Of a DNA stretch of 64,000 bases, positions 1-8,220 are shown piece after piece. This DNA comes from Geojedonia litorea (GTDB lineage Bacteria > Bacteroidota > Bacteroidia > Flavobacteriales > Flavobacteriaceae), in NCBI RefSeq assembly GCF_042654525.1, contig NZ_JBHSGP010000014.1, forward strand, positions 1,240,001-1,304,000. Direction: 5' to 3'. The notes under the pieces were generated by a model that had not been told where the DNA came from, made no database searches, and saw only the letters and a list, made by a program, of their open reading frames with translations. The position numbers and the translations under genes are program-made. Numbering within the stretch: the stretch's first letter is position 1; the number at the start of each line of letters is the position of its first letter.

Positions 1-195
1 TAGCATTTTTGGGTTGTTGGTCAAATCGCGGGCATGTACGGTACTACCACAGCCGTAATTCATTTCTTGCATGATTCGCGGAATTTTTAATCCCGGTAAT
101 TCCCAAATTGGGTTAGTGGTACAACAAAGCCCAACATCTGGTGTTAAGGCTGCTTCTTTATAAACGTTGTGTGTGGTTTCTAGGTAATTGCTCAT
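1..195 (-). CDS. arsM: Arsenosugar-type arsenite methyltransferase ArsM, N-terminal fragment (cut by window edge)
   Basis: Sixty-five codons of an open frame start at an ATG (complement of 193-195) and run off the left edge, so only the N-terminus is visible. It begins MSNYLETTHNVYKEAAL and continues with D-V-G-L-C-C-T-T and a Y-G-C-G-S motif. This resembles the SAM-dependent methyltransferases that sit beside ArsS in arsenosugar clusters; the paired Cys residues would suit arsenite binding. ArsM family members transfer methyl groups from SAM to As(III). The assignment rests mainly on the neighbouring radical SAM, glycosyltransferase and peroxidase-like genes, because the SAM-binding core lies outside the window. 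A generic methyltransferase of the same cluster is the main alternative. Confidence 0.72.
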   Translation of the reverse strand, partial: MSNYLETTHNVYKEAALTPDVGLCCTTNPIWELPGLKIPRIMQEMNYGCGSTVHARDLTNNPKML

Positions 196-214
196 ATTTT
201 TTAATTTATTGGGC

Positions 215-276
215 TCTGTCTGGTCGAGCGTAGTCGAGACCTTGTTATGGCTTCTTGACTACGCCAGAAGTGACAG
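215..276. repeat. REP-like imperfect inverted repeat
   Basis: Two arms, about 216-240 (CTGTCTGGTCGAGCGTAGTC then GAGAC) and 249-276, are imperfect reverse complements that share a GCGTAGTC core, so the transcript could form a long hairpin. The core resembles the short GAGC-TCGA intergenic repeats that I recall as frequent in Flavobacteriia. It occupies most of the spacer between the phosphorylase and arsM-like genes and could act as a terminator, an attenuator or an mRNA-stabilising hairpin. Confidence 0.55.
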
Positions 277-286
277 ATTAATTTGT

Positions 287-1099
287 TTATAATAATTTTA
301 TTAATTCTTTAAACAGTGTAATCATATTCGGTTCCGCTTTTTCGGCCATTTCAATTATTTCTGAAATGTTTACTGGCAATAAGTTATCTGGGTCGCATTC
401 ATCGGTTAAAACTGACACTGCGGCCACTTTTAATTTTAAATGGTTGGCCACAATTACTTCTGGAACTGTACTCATCCCAACGGCATCTGCCCCAAGAATC
501 TTCAACATTCGATATTCCGCCCGGGTTTCTAATTGCGGGCCAACTACGCTAGCATAAACACCTTGATGTAGAGTAATATTATTGCCCTTAGCAATCGCCT
601 TAAATTGATCATTGATGGTCTTATCATAGGGTTGGCTCATATCAGTAAATCGCGTTCCTAAATGTTCAACACCTTTAAATGCCAATGGTGAACTTCCCTG
701 TAAATTAATGTGATCTTCAATTAGCATTAATTCACCCTTTTTAAAATTAAGGTTGACAGCTCCCGAAGCATTAGATACCAAAAGTGTGTGAATTCCTAAT
801 TTTTCCATTACTCTAACGGGATAGGTGACATCTTGCAACGAATAGCCTTCATAAACATGAAAACGACCCTGCATGACAATAACTTTTTTGCCTTCTAAAA
901 GGCCGAATATAAGTTTGCCCTTATGAAACTCTACAGTTGCTGTTGGGAAGTTAGGTATATGATTATAGCTTACTTGATGTAAGATTTCAATTTCATCAAT
1001 TAATTGACCAAGTCCCGTGCCAAGAATAATACCTATTTCAGGGTTTTCAAATCCTTTTGATTGCAAATATTCTACGGTTTCTTCTATTAGTTTAATCAT
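287..1099 (-). CDS. Purine nucleoside phosphorylase (trimeric, PNP/MTAP family)
   Basis: This encodes a cytoplasmic 270-aa enzyme that cleaves purine nucleosides with phosphate to give free base and ribose-1-phosphate. Family hallmarks are visible: the phosphate-binding GTGLG (27-31), QGRFHVYEGY (77-86), NASGAVN (110-116), GPQLETRAEY (187-196) and GMSTVPEV (208-215). Length is normal for trimeric PNPs. The purine-specificity loop reads VLTDEC (230-235), so Asp233 aligns by eye with Asn243 of human PNP. That change is reported to favour 6-aminopurines such as adenosine. It lies 2 bp downstream of the TIGR04282 glycosyltransferase gene inside the arsenosugar cluster. A plausible role (inference) is removing adenine from dimethylarsinoyl-adenosine before glycosyl transfer; general purine salvage is the alternative. 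Confidence 0.93.
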   Translation of the reverse strand: MIKLIEETVEYLQSKGFENPEIGIILGTGLGQLIDEIEILHQVSYNHIPNFPTATVEFHKGKLIFGLLEGKKVIVMQGRFHVYEGYSLQDVTYPVRVMEKLGIHTLLVSNASGAVNLNFKKGELMLIEDHINLQGSSPLAFKGVEHLGTRFTDMSQPYDKTINDQFKAIAKGNNITLHQGVYASVVGPQLETRAEYRMLKILGADAVGMSTVPEVIVANHLKLKVAAVSVLTDECDPDNLLPVNISEIIEMAEKAEPNMITLFKELIKLL

Positions 1100-1101
1100 G
1101 G

Positions 1102-1767
1102 TTAGCTAAAATATTTTTGAAGTTCTGAATTGTCTTTTATATCTTCAAAGGTATCGATATCGTTTAATTCTTCAATTAATTTAACGTCAAAATTATTGAG
1201 GTCATTTAAGGTGTCGTTTAATACAGAAGCAGTTCCCCAATTTTTATTTTTAAAAATAGATTCATGAAGTTTTTTCATTGCAAGCAGATAGTAACCACCA
1301 TCTTTTGCAGGACCAATAACCAAATCGTGATTATGAAGGTGTTTAAATGCATTTTCAATATGTGAAACACTTAACTCCAATAAATCACTACCTATTATCA
1401 TGACATGCTCATAGCCTAGTTCAAATAATTCAGAAAAGGCATTTTGCATTCGACTGCCTAAATCTTCCCCAGATTGCAATTTTTTTCTAAAAATAGATGA
1501 ATCCCAAAGGTCATCAGGGCTTATAGTTTCAGAATAAAAAACAAATTTGACTGCAGTTACTGGTTTTGTAATAGTGCAAGTATGTTTCAATAAGTGGATA
1601 TAAATTTCTAATGCGGCTTTATTACCAATGGTTTTTGCTAGACGCGTTTTACATTTGCCTAATTCAGGATTTCTGGTAAAAACAATTAGGGCCCTTTTGG
1701 GTGTTTGGAATATAAAATCTGAAGTGTTTACTGATTTTTCTGAATGACGATTACTTAGCTGACCCAT
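1102..1767 (-). CDS. TIGR04282-type arsenosugar-biosynthesis glycosyltransferase
   Basis: A 221-aa cytoplasmic protein of the nucleotidyltransferase-like GT-A fold known as TIGR04282 (DUF2064-like). Visible motifs are IVFTRNPELGK-C-KTRLA (about 28-44), the metal/nucleotide-binding IIGSD (about 124-128) and GPAKDGGYYLLAM (about 152-164). Family members sit in arsenosugar clusters and are proposed to attach the arsenoribose to an aglycone. The ATG at 1767 is the only usable start: no in-frame ATG, GTG or TTG occurs before the first conserved strand. Its first 17 bp overlap the end of the rhodanese gene, suggesting translational coupling, and its stop lies 2 bp before the phosphorylase start. 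The 24-residue leader before the conserved core is longer than usual. Confidence 0.85.
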   Translation of the reverse strand: MGQLSNRHSEKSVNTSDFIFQTPKRALIVFTRNPELGKCKTRLAKTIGNKAALEIYIHLLKHTCTITKPVTAVKFVFYSETISPDDLWDSSIFRKKLQSGEDLGSRMQNAFSELFELGYEHVMIIGSDLLELSVSHIENAFKHLHNHDLVIGPAKDGGYYLLAMKKLHESIFKNKNWGTASVLNDTLNDLNNFDVKLIEELNDIDTFEDIKDNSELQKYFS

Positions 1768-2257
1768 TTAGAATTTTATTACCATTAGTTAACCATTGCC
1801 CCCAATATTTAGAATAGACATGAATGTTATCTGTTTCGTTATTTTCAGAATCAAAAACCTTAAAGTTATTATTTTTCCATTCAAAAATACCGCCATACAA
1901 ATTGTAAACCTTGGTATAGCCAGCTTTTTTTAGTTGAGCAGCAATAGTTTCAGATCTTATTCCTAAAGAGCAATAAACAACAATCGGAAATTGCTTATTA
2001 GCGACATAATTGGTGATTGAATCAACGCTAAAATTGTTATATCCCACAAGTATGGCATTTTTTAAGTGACTTACAGCAAATTCATCAGCTTCTCTAGTAT
2101 CCAATATAACCACTTTGGTTTTAGGCATAGCTAATTCTTGAGCAGATATATAAGGTATGCCTTTATGGTTTGTTTGCCTTAATAGATCATCTATAGATTT
2201 TTGTGCAAAAAGAGAGGAGGAAATTAATACAAATAAAGAGATATATAGGAATTTCAT
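1751..2257 (-). CDS. Periplasmic rhodanese-like sulfurtransferase
   Basis: A 168-aa single-domain rhodanese with a Sec signal peptide (MKFLYISLFVLISSSLFA, cleavage before Q19), so it should act in the periplasm. The rhodanese core spans about 35-128; the active-site loop is V-Y-C-S-L-G-I-R-S with Cys96, and the VILDTREADEF strand (50-60) is typical. The C-terminal tail, 131-168, is unassigned. It lies between arsS (21 bp upstream) and the glycosyltransferase (17-bp overlap), so it is probably co-transcribed with the arsenosugar genes. Rhodanese genes recur in this kind of cluster, but their biochemical step is not established. Sulfur transfer to arsenicals (thioarsenosugars) is only a guess. 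Confidence 0.85.
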   Translation of the reverse strand: MKFLYISLFVLISSSLFAQKSIDDLLRQTNHKGIPYISAQELAMPKTKVVILDTREADEFAVSHLKNAILVGYNNFSVDSITNYVANKQFPIVVYCSLGIRSETIAAQLKKAGYTKVYNLYGGIFEWKNNNFKVFDSENNETDNIHVYSKYWGQWLTNGNKILNGSAK

Positions 2258-2278
2258 TTTAAGGGGATTTCAAGAGTT

Positions 2279-3334
2279 TTACGCTACGCTACCTTGGCAG
2301 CTACTTCCAGCACCTGCTGTACACCCATAGCAATGTTGTGAAATCACAATGTTTCGGCCTTCAAGTAATTGTTCATTATATTCGGAAATGTGTTTGACTT
2401 TGCTGTTCACAGGTAATTCTAACATTTGGTTAAAATCACAGTCATATAAATAGCCATCCCAACTTACTGAAAGTGTGTTGGTACACATCACATTTGCAAC
2501 TGCGGCTGGATTATAAGCTTCAACCAAAGCGTACATGTAATCTTCATAATTTTCTGAAGCAATTAAATAATCTAAAAAACGGCTGATAGGTAAATTGGTT
2601 ATGGCGAATAGATTATGAAACTGAATATCAAAATCATCGAGAAGTGCTTTTTTAAAATCTTTTTCAAGCGCAGCTTGATTGCCAGGTAAAAATGCACCAG
2701 AAGGATTGTAAACTAAATCTAATCGCAAATTACTGTCTGGCATACCATAGCCAATGGCGTTTAAATCTTGCAGGGCTTTTATAGATTTATCAAAAACACC
2801 GTTACCTCGTTGTTTGTCTGTTTTTCCGCGAGTCCAATGCGGCATTGAGCTAACCACATGAACATTATGTTTTTTAAAAAACTCTGGAAGGTCATAGTAC
2901 TTTTTGTTAGCCCGAATGATTGTTAAATTAGAACGCACAATAAAATCTTTAATACCTACTTTGGAGGCTTCTTCAACAAACCATCTGAAATTAGGATTCA
3001 TTTCTGGTGCACCTCCGGTTAAATCAAGAGTGTGCGCACCCGTTTTATCAATAACATCGAGACATTGTTGCATGGTTTCGCGGGTCATAATTTCCATGCG
3101 ATCTGGACCAGCATCAACATGACAATGTTCACAAACTTGGTTGCACATGTAGCCTACATTAATCTGTAATATTTCAAGTTTTTTAGCCTTTAATGGAAAT
3201 TGATTGGATTCGGCAATCTTGTTTTTAAAGGTAGGTAAGTCACCATTTTGAAATATACCGTTGGATAATATTTCCAATTGTCGGTTGCTATTAGCCAATT
3301 CGCTATGACGTTTATGTAAAGACTTTTGGGTCAT
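2279..3334 (-). CDS. arsS: Arsenosugar-biosynthesis radical SAM protein ArsS
   Basis: A 351-aa radical SAM enzyme. The [4Fe-4S] cluster motif is CxxxCxxC (Cys64, Cys68, Cys71) in GYMCNQVCEHCHVDAGPDR, and the SAM-binding GGAPE motif is at 107-111. The C-terminus ends HCYGCTAGAGSSCQGSVA, a cysteine-rich tail (Cys335, 338, 346) characteristic of ArsS/TIGR04167-type proteins. ArsS is known to add the 5'-deoxyadenosyl group of SAM to dimethylarsenite, forming the arsenosugar precursor. Length and domain order are normal. It lies between the peroxidase-like gene (40-bp gap) and the rhodanese gene, and is the strongest marker of the pathway in this window. Confidence 0.95.
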   Translation of the reverse strand: MTQKSLHKRHSELANSNRQLEILSNGIFQNGDLPTFKNKIAESNQFPLKAKKLEILQINVGYMCNQVCEHCHVDAGPDRMEIMTRETMQQCLDVIDKTGAHTLDLTGGAPEMNPNFRWFVEEASKVGIKDFIVRSNLTIIRANKKYYDLPEFFKKHNVHVVSSMPHWTRGKTDKQRGNGVFDKSIKALQDLNAIGYGMPDSNLRLDLVYNPSGAFLPGNQAALEKDFKKALLDDFDIQFHNLFAITNLPISRFLDYLIASENYEDYMYALVEAYNPAAVANVMCTNTLSVSWDGYLYDCDFNQMLELPVNSKVKHISEYNEQLLEGRNIVISQHCYGCTAGAGSSCQGSVA

Positions 3335-3374
3335 TAAGTTTTGTGTTATTTTTTGAAAACAATATGTTTTCTAT

Positions 3375-3710
3375 TTACATTTCTAATTTATTTACTTTGT
3401 TCATCATTTGAACACCATGAACTAGGGAAGCTCCACCACGAATTGCACCTGCAACATGCAATGCTTCCATCATTTCTTCTTTTGTGATACCGCGTTGCAG
3501 TCCATCACCTGTATACGCATCAATACAGTACGGGCATTGAATGGTATGTGCCACCGCCAAGGCTATCAAGGATTTTTCGCGTTCAGATAAGGCACCTTCT
3601 TTGAACACCGAATTGTAGTATTCAAAAAACTTGGTGCCTAGTTCTTCATTCCAGTCACTTATTTTTCCAAATTTTCTAAGATCGGCTGGGTCGTAATATG
3701 TTTTTTGCAT
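3375..3710 (-). CDS. Arsenosugar-cluster AhpD/CMD-like peroxidase-type protein
   Basis: A 111-aa protein of the carboxymuconolactone decarboxylase/AhpD fold. The redox pair is C-P-Y-C (Cys59, Cys62), preceded by AVAHTIQ and followed by IDAYT, the usual AhpD signature, so a thiol-disulfide or peroxidase role is likely. Length matches the small single-domain members found next to arsS. It appears to be the first gene of the arsenosugar operon: the 134 bp upstream separate it from the EEP-family gene on the same strand, and I see no convincing terminator or consensus promoter there. Its exact substrate is unknown; protecting intermediates from oxidation is an inference. Confidence 0.88.
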   Translation of the reverse strand: MQKTYYDPADLRKFGKISDWNEELGTKFFEYYNSVFKEGALSEREKSLIALAVAHTIQCPYCIDAYTGDGLQRGITKEEMMEALHVAGAIRGGASLVHGVQMMNKVNKLEM

Positions 3711-3844
3711 GTATATCTTCTTTATTAATTGTACGAAAAATTTGAAGATACAGATTTTGTCGTTGTTAAGGAAAAATGATTACAGAATATTTCAAGGCAT
3801 CTGAAGGAAATAAGATACCTAATTGAAAATAAGGGAATATTTAA

Positions 3845-4678
3845 TTATTTTTTAATAGAGGCTTTTACTAAAACAGGTAAGTGATCTGAAGGGTATTTAC
3901 AATCTTTTGAGTCACTTAAAACTGCGTAAGCATTGACTTCAATATTTGGGCTTGTGAAAATATAATCAATACGTCTTTGCACAGGTTGGTGAAAGTCAAA
4001 ATTATTGAAGGTTCCAGATGGGCCAAATGGAGATTGCTTTGACAATTCTTTAGAATCCTGCAAAAATTGTTTGATAAATAAAATGCTTTTATGGTCTTCC
4101 TCCATGTTAAAATCACCCATGAGAATCACAGGAAAGTTTTCAGTATTTAAATGTTTTATTTCTTTGATAATAAGCTTAGCACTTTCTTCTCGAGCAGTTT
4201 TCCCAACATGATCAAAATGTGTATTGAATACCCAAAATTTCTGATTTGTTGTTTTGTTTTCCAAAAGCGCATAAGTGCAAACTCTGTTGCAAACAGCATC
4301 CCAGCCCATAGATACCTGATCAGGCGTTTCAGATAACCAAAACGTTGATGTTTCAATTAAATTTAAATATTCAGTTTTGTAAAATATTGCTGAGTATTCG
4401 CCTAGGTCTTTACCGTCATCCCTTCCAACACCTACAAAACTATAATCAGACAATGCTTCATCTATATCTTTCATTTGATTGGGCATAGCTTCCTGAACCC
4501 CAAAAACATCTGGCTGGTAAAAATGGATTTGACCTAAAAGCATTGGTTTGCGATTTTGCCAACTGTTTTCGCCTTCTTTGGGATAATCAAGCTTAATGTT
4601 ATAGGTCATAAAGGAAAGCTCCTGTGCAGACAGATTCATAATTAAACAAAAATTGATAAAAAATAATAAGTGTTTCAT
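3845..4678 (-). CDS. Secreted endonuclease/exonuclease/phosphatase (EEP) family protein
   Basis: A 277-aa EEP-fold phosphodiesterase/phosphatase with a signal peptide (1-18, ending LSA before Q19), so periplasmic or surface-exposed. Catalytic motifs are in order: MTYNIK (Asn27), VQEA (Glu63), NTHFDH, MGDFN, RIDYIF and the terminal SDHLPV. Members hydrolyse phosphate esters in nucleic acids, phosphoinositides or sphingolipids; sequence alone does not choose between them. It starts 9 bp after the GH43-like gene, so it is probably the last gene of the PUL enzyme operon. A role in removing phosphate or phosphodiester substituents from the glycan is possible but inferred from position only. Confidence 0.85.
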   Translation of the reverse strand: MKHLLFFINFCLIMNLSAQELSFMTYNIKLDYPKEGENSWQNRKPMLLGQIHFYQPDVFGVQEAMPNQMKDIDEALSDYSFVGVGRDDGKDLGEYSAIFYKTEYLNLIETSTFWLSETPDQVSMGWDAVCNRVCTYALLENKTTNQKFWVFNTHFDHVGKTAREESAKLIIKEIKHLNTENFPVILMGDFNMEEDHKSILFIKQFLQDSKELSKQSPFGPSGTFNNFDFHQPVQRRIDYIFTSPNIEVNAYAVLSDSKDCKYPSDHLPVLVKASIKK

Positions 4679-4687
4679 AGTATATTT

Positions 4688-6529
4688 TTATTCTATAAAT
4701 AAGATATCACTTTTTTCAGATATCCCGTTTTCATTGAATGCTTCAATACTGAAGTAATATGGCGTATCGCGATCTAAACAGCGCATTAAATGTTCATTAG
4801 TATCATAAACTAGCCAGGACTGGTAGAGTTTGTCTGGAGCAATTCCCCAGCGTATGTTATAACCTTGAGCTCCAGATACAGGATTCCATTTAAATATTGC
4901 ATTCCTGCGGTCTGTTTGACGTTTTATATCGAATCCTGTGACTTTTTCTGGTACGTTTCCAAAACCTAACCCAAACACTCTAAACTCAGACATCGCGAAG
5001 TTTGCGCCAGGGACTTCAACATTGTTATAGCGTACATACTTTGCATTAATTGGCTTATCCAATACGACGTAAGCATTAGGAGCATCTTTATCACTATTAC
5101 TCCTATCAACTACGGTTTGCCAGTTTTTACCATCTTCAGATGCCTCTATACTAAAACGGTGTCTCAATCCATCAACACGTGTGTAAATACCTGATTCGTG
5201 ATCATGAAAATTTAGTTGAAAGGCATGAATTTTACCCGGATTTAACATTTCAATAGTTATCCATTGTTTGTCGTCATTCGCTTTAGCAACCCAAAATGTT
5301 TTTGGGTTTTCATCGGTCAAAATTTTCGAAATAATGTCGCCATTAGTATTTTTTTCAAGTGGTAATTCAGTGACTTTTACATCATCATCATTCGAAGTAA
5401 ATTTCATGATTTGTGTTAAGGATGAGGACACTGTAACATTTCCTTTATACGAAAGCAACATCCAACCATTATGTTGACCAGCTTTTGTAGGATGGCTTGG
5501 GCCAAAACGCGGATAATCGCCATAGTCAGTAATGGAATACATCAAACCTTCATCATCAAAATAGGTGGGGAACATACACAAACGACGTTCCCACTGTGCA
5601 TTGGAGGCCAAAGCCATGGTGGCAAAATGCCAATATTGCCCATTGGTTTGCTTAACCGTAATTCCGTGACCAGCACCGTTGGTAAAACCACCGGGCTTAA
5701 AACTCATGGGATTATTTTTCATGTATGTAAAAGGGCCAAGGGGTGTGTCGCCAATATAAACACCATCGGCATATACATTAAATTGAGTGCCTGGGGCAGC
5801 ATACTGTAAATAGTATTTTCCGTTGTGCTTGGTCATGGAGGCGCCTTCCATATAACCTTCTTTTAAAGTAGGATGGAAATTGTTTTCACCAAAACGTTCC
5901 CAGCCGTGCTCTTCCTCAACGAGATTGATTAATTCCTCTCTAACGCCAGTTTCCAGGAAACGATCATCTTTATTCAACATTTTTACGCGAAGCGGATGTA
6001 GGTTAGATGAACCCCAATACAAATAGGTTTTGCCATCATCATCGATAAACAATTCTGAATCCTGAATGTTGTTGGAAATAGACGGCGTTGGCGTCCATTT
6101 TCCACTTTTTGGGTCATCAGTATAAAGAATGCTCCCATAACCTGCAGGATCACCGGCAAAATAAACTAGTGAATCTTTGTAATTGAATGCTGTAGGGGCA
6201 TTACTGCCTTCGAAAAACCATTGTTGGGGCTTAATGAATTTCCAGTCTAACAAATCTTTAGAATGCCAATAACCAAAAGAACGTGTGACGAACATGTAAT
6301 ATTCACCACGAAATTCAATAACCGCAGGGTCTGCACCAGAACGATAAGAAATATTTCTACTTGAATTGTAAACCATGTAGGTATAATCAATATCTAATGG
6401 ATTACAATATGTATCTCTTTTCTCTTGTTCAAGATTTTCAGAAAAAGTAGTGCTGTCCTCTTCGTTTTTAGTGTTCTCTTTGCATGAGATGAGAATCAAA
6501 AAGGCAATAAAATAAACAAGTCGGTTCAT
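4688..6529 (-). CDS. GH43-like glycoside hydrolase lipoprotein with F5/8-type C and FN3 domains
   Basis: A 613-aa lipoprotein (lipobox ILIS-C16). A five-bladed GH43-type catalytic domain covers about 42-370. It shows SGADPAV (Asp67, likely base), QDSELFIDDDGK (Asp157, pKa modulator) and MEGASM (Glu228, likely acid). A discoidin/F5/8-type C carbohydrate-binding module follows (about 380-525), then a fibronectin III-like domain (about 528-613). GH43 enzymes are mostly arabinofuranosidases, xylosidases or galactosidases; I cannot assign the subfamily or substrate. It lies 2 bp after the sulfatase gene and 9 bp before the EEP gene in the PUL enzyme operon. The product should be anchored in a membrane, most likely facing the periplasm or cell surface. 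Confidence 0.86.
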   Translation of the reverse strand: MNRLVYFIAFLILISCKENTKNEEDSTTFSENLEQEKRDTYCNPLDIDYTYMVYNSSRNISYRSGADPAVIEFRGEYYMFVTRSFGYWHSKDLLDWKFIKPQQWFFEGSNAPTAFNYKDSLVYFAGDPAGYGSILYTDDPKSGKWTPTPSISNNIQDSELFIDDDGKTYLYWGSSNLHPLRVKMLNKDDRFLETGVREELINLVEEEHGWERFGENNFHPTLKEGYMEGASMTKHNGKYYLQYAAPGTQFNVYADGVYIGDTPLGPFTYMKNNPMSFKPGGFTNGAGHGITVKQTNGQYWHFATMALASNAQWERRLCMFPTYFDDEGLMYSITDYGDYPRFGPSHPTKAGQHNGWMLLSYKGNVTVSSSLTQIMKFTSNDDDVKVTELPLEKNTNGDIISKILTDENPKTFWVAKANDDKQWITIEMLNPGKIHAFQLNFHDHESGIYTRVDGLRHRFSIEASEDGKNWQTVVDRSNSDKDAPNAYVVLDKPINAKYVRYNNVEVPGANFAMSEFRVFGLGFGNVPEKVTGFDIKRQTDRRNAIFKWNPVSGAQGYNIRWGIAPDKLYQSWLVYDTNEHLMRCLDRDTPYYFSIEAFNENGISEKSDILFIE

Positions 6530-6531
6530 GA

Positions 6532-8220
6532 TTAAAGTTTTTTGTCTTTTTCGGTCACAGGATCGTATGAAGTACCAGTTGTGCCTCTTAATTTTTCAAA
6601 TTGTTTATAGGCATTTTCAACTCGTTTTTCTGGTGCACGCTCGTATTCTTTTTCTGTGACCATATATTCTTTTTGAAGTTCATCTAGCTTCTTAAATAAC
6701 TCAGCTTTAATTGTTTCGTATTCTGGTTGATCTACAACGTTGTTGAGTTCTTGAGGATCAGTTTGCAAATCATACATTTCCCATTGATCTATATTATCGT
6801 AAACATGTATTAATTTATATCTATTGGTTCTCACACCGTACATTTTTTTGACCATATGAAAGGCAGGGAAATCGTAGTAATGGTAATAAATGGCATCTCT
6901 AAAATCATCATTATTATTGGTTTTATGAAGTAAAGGTCGTAATGATTTACCTTGCATGTCATCTGGGATATTTACTCCAGCAAAATCCAAAAATGTTTCG
7001 GCGAAATCGAGATTTTGGGTAAGAGCGGTAACTATAGTGCCTTTCTCTATTTCTTTTGGGTATTTCATAACCATTGGCATACCAAGCGATTCTTCATACA
7101 TAAAACGTTTATCAAACCAGCCCTTTTCGCCTAAATAAAAACCTTGATCTGTAGTGTAAATTACTATGGTGTTTTCTGCCAAATTATTAGCCTCTAAAAA
7201 GTCCAACACTTTACCTACACCGTCGTCAACTGCAGCTATGGTTGCCAAATATTCCTGCAGGTAACGCTGACCCTTCCATTCGGCTAAAGCTTTTCCAGAT
7301 AAATTGGCCTCATGAAAAGCATCATTTTTGGCTTGATACGCTTTGTTCCATGCGTCACGTTGTGATTTAGTCATACGGTTAAAATCAGATGTCCAAGGAT
7401 TATGTGCCAATTCGCTACTACCTTTTGCTACCGTCATTTTAAGATCATGGCCTTCATACATGTCCTTATAAATTGTTTGCTGTTGTTCCTTTGAAGCGAT
7501 TGAACCTTGATGATCTGTGAAATACGTGTCTGGCAAAGGGAATTGCACAGAATCATATTTGTTGGCATGACGTAGTGCTGGCATCCAATTTCGATGGGGA
7601 GCTTTATGGTGTAGCATCAACATAAATGGTTGTGCTTTATCTTTTACAGAATTGAGATAGCTAATGGCATCATTTGTTATAATATCTGTAGCGTAACCTT
7701 CAACTCTTGTGGTATCTGGTTGTTTAGTTTGGTTATTAATAGCTATAAAATCTGGATTGTAATAGTTGCCTTGATCGGTTAAAATTTTCCAATAATCAAA
7801 TCCTTGAGGAAGTCCGTGCAAATGCCACTTCCCAACTATTGCGGTATTATAACCCGCCTTTTGCAATAGCTTTGGAAAGGTTTGTTGGTTACCATCAAAT
7901 TGGTCGCCATTCATTCTAAAACCGTTAATATGGCTATGTTTACCAGTTAAAACCACTGCACGACTTGGTCCGCAAATTGAATTCGTACAAAAGTTATTCA
8001 TGAAAATAGCACCCTCGTTTGCAATTCTATCAATGTTAGGTGTTGGCGCCAATTTACTTATCGGGTGACCATAAGCACTAATGGCTTGAGTGGCATGATC
8101 ATCGGCCATGATATAAATGATGTTGGGACGTTTGAGTTCTTCATTATTTAGTTCTGGTTCTTTTTGTTTACAAGACTGAAGAATAATAAAAGGGAGAAAA
8201 AATAATACTACAGTTCTCAT
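6532..8220 (-). CDS. Family S1 (formylglycine) sulfatase lipoprotein
   Basis: A 562-aa type I sulfatase with lipobox ILQS-C17. The formylglycine motif is C-G-P-S-R (Cys83 to Arg87); metal ligands are in IMADDH (Asp40, Asp41) and TTDQGFYLGEKGW further on, with VGKWHLHG and HHKAPHR also conserved. Cys83 needs conversion to formylglycine by an anaerobic sulfatase-maturating enzyme or FGE, which is not encoded in this window. Family members remove sulfate esters from polysaccharides; a few related enzymes act on phosphonate or phosphodiesters. Its last codons overlap the start region of nothing downstream, but its start overlaps the esterase stop by 4 bp, so the two are translationally coupled. 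The S1 subfamily, and thus the sugar position, is not assignable by eye. Confidence 0.93.
   Translation of the reverse strand: MRTVVLFFLPFIILQSCKQKEPELNNEELKRPNIIYIMADDHATQAISAYGHPISKLAPTPNIDRIANEGAIFMNNFCTNSICGPSRAVVLTGKHSHINGFRMNGDQFDGNQQTFPKLLQKAGYNTAIVGKWHLHGLPQGFDYWKILTDQGNYYNPDFIAINNQTKQPDTTRVEGYATDIITNDAISYLNSVKDKAQPFMLMLHHKAPHRNWMPALRHANKYDSVQFPLPDTYFTDHQGSIASKEQQQTIYKDMYEGHDLKMTVAKGSSELAHNPWTSDFNRMTKSQRDAWNKAYQAKNDAFHEANLSGKALAEWKGQRYLQEYLATIAAVDDGVGKVLDFLEANNLAENTIVIYTTDQGFYLGEKGWFDKRFMYEESLGMPMVMKYPKEIEKGTIVTALTQNLDFAETFLDFAGVNIPDDMQGKSLRPLLHKTNNNDDFRDAIYYHYYDFPAFHMVKKMYGVRTNRYKLIHVYDNIDQWEMYDLQTDPQELNNVVDQPEYETIKAELFKKLDELQKEYMVTEKEYERAPEKRVENAYKQFEKLRGTTGTSYDPVTEKDKKL

Noticed and set aside
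5471..5809. 112-codon open frame on the plus strand within the GH43-like gene
   Set aside because: It lies antisense to a well-conserved catalytic domain, has no recognisable domain, and reads as a shadow of the real frame.
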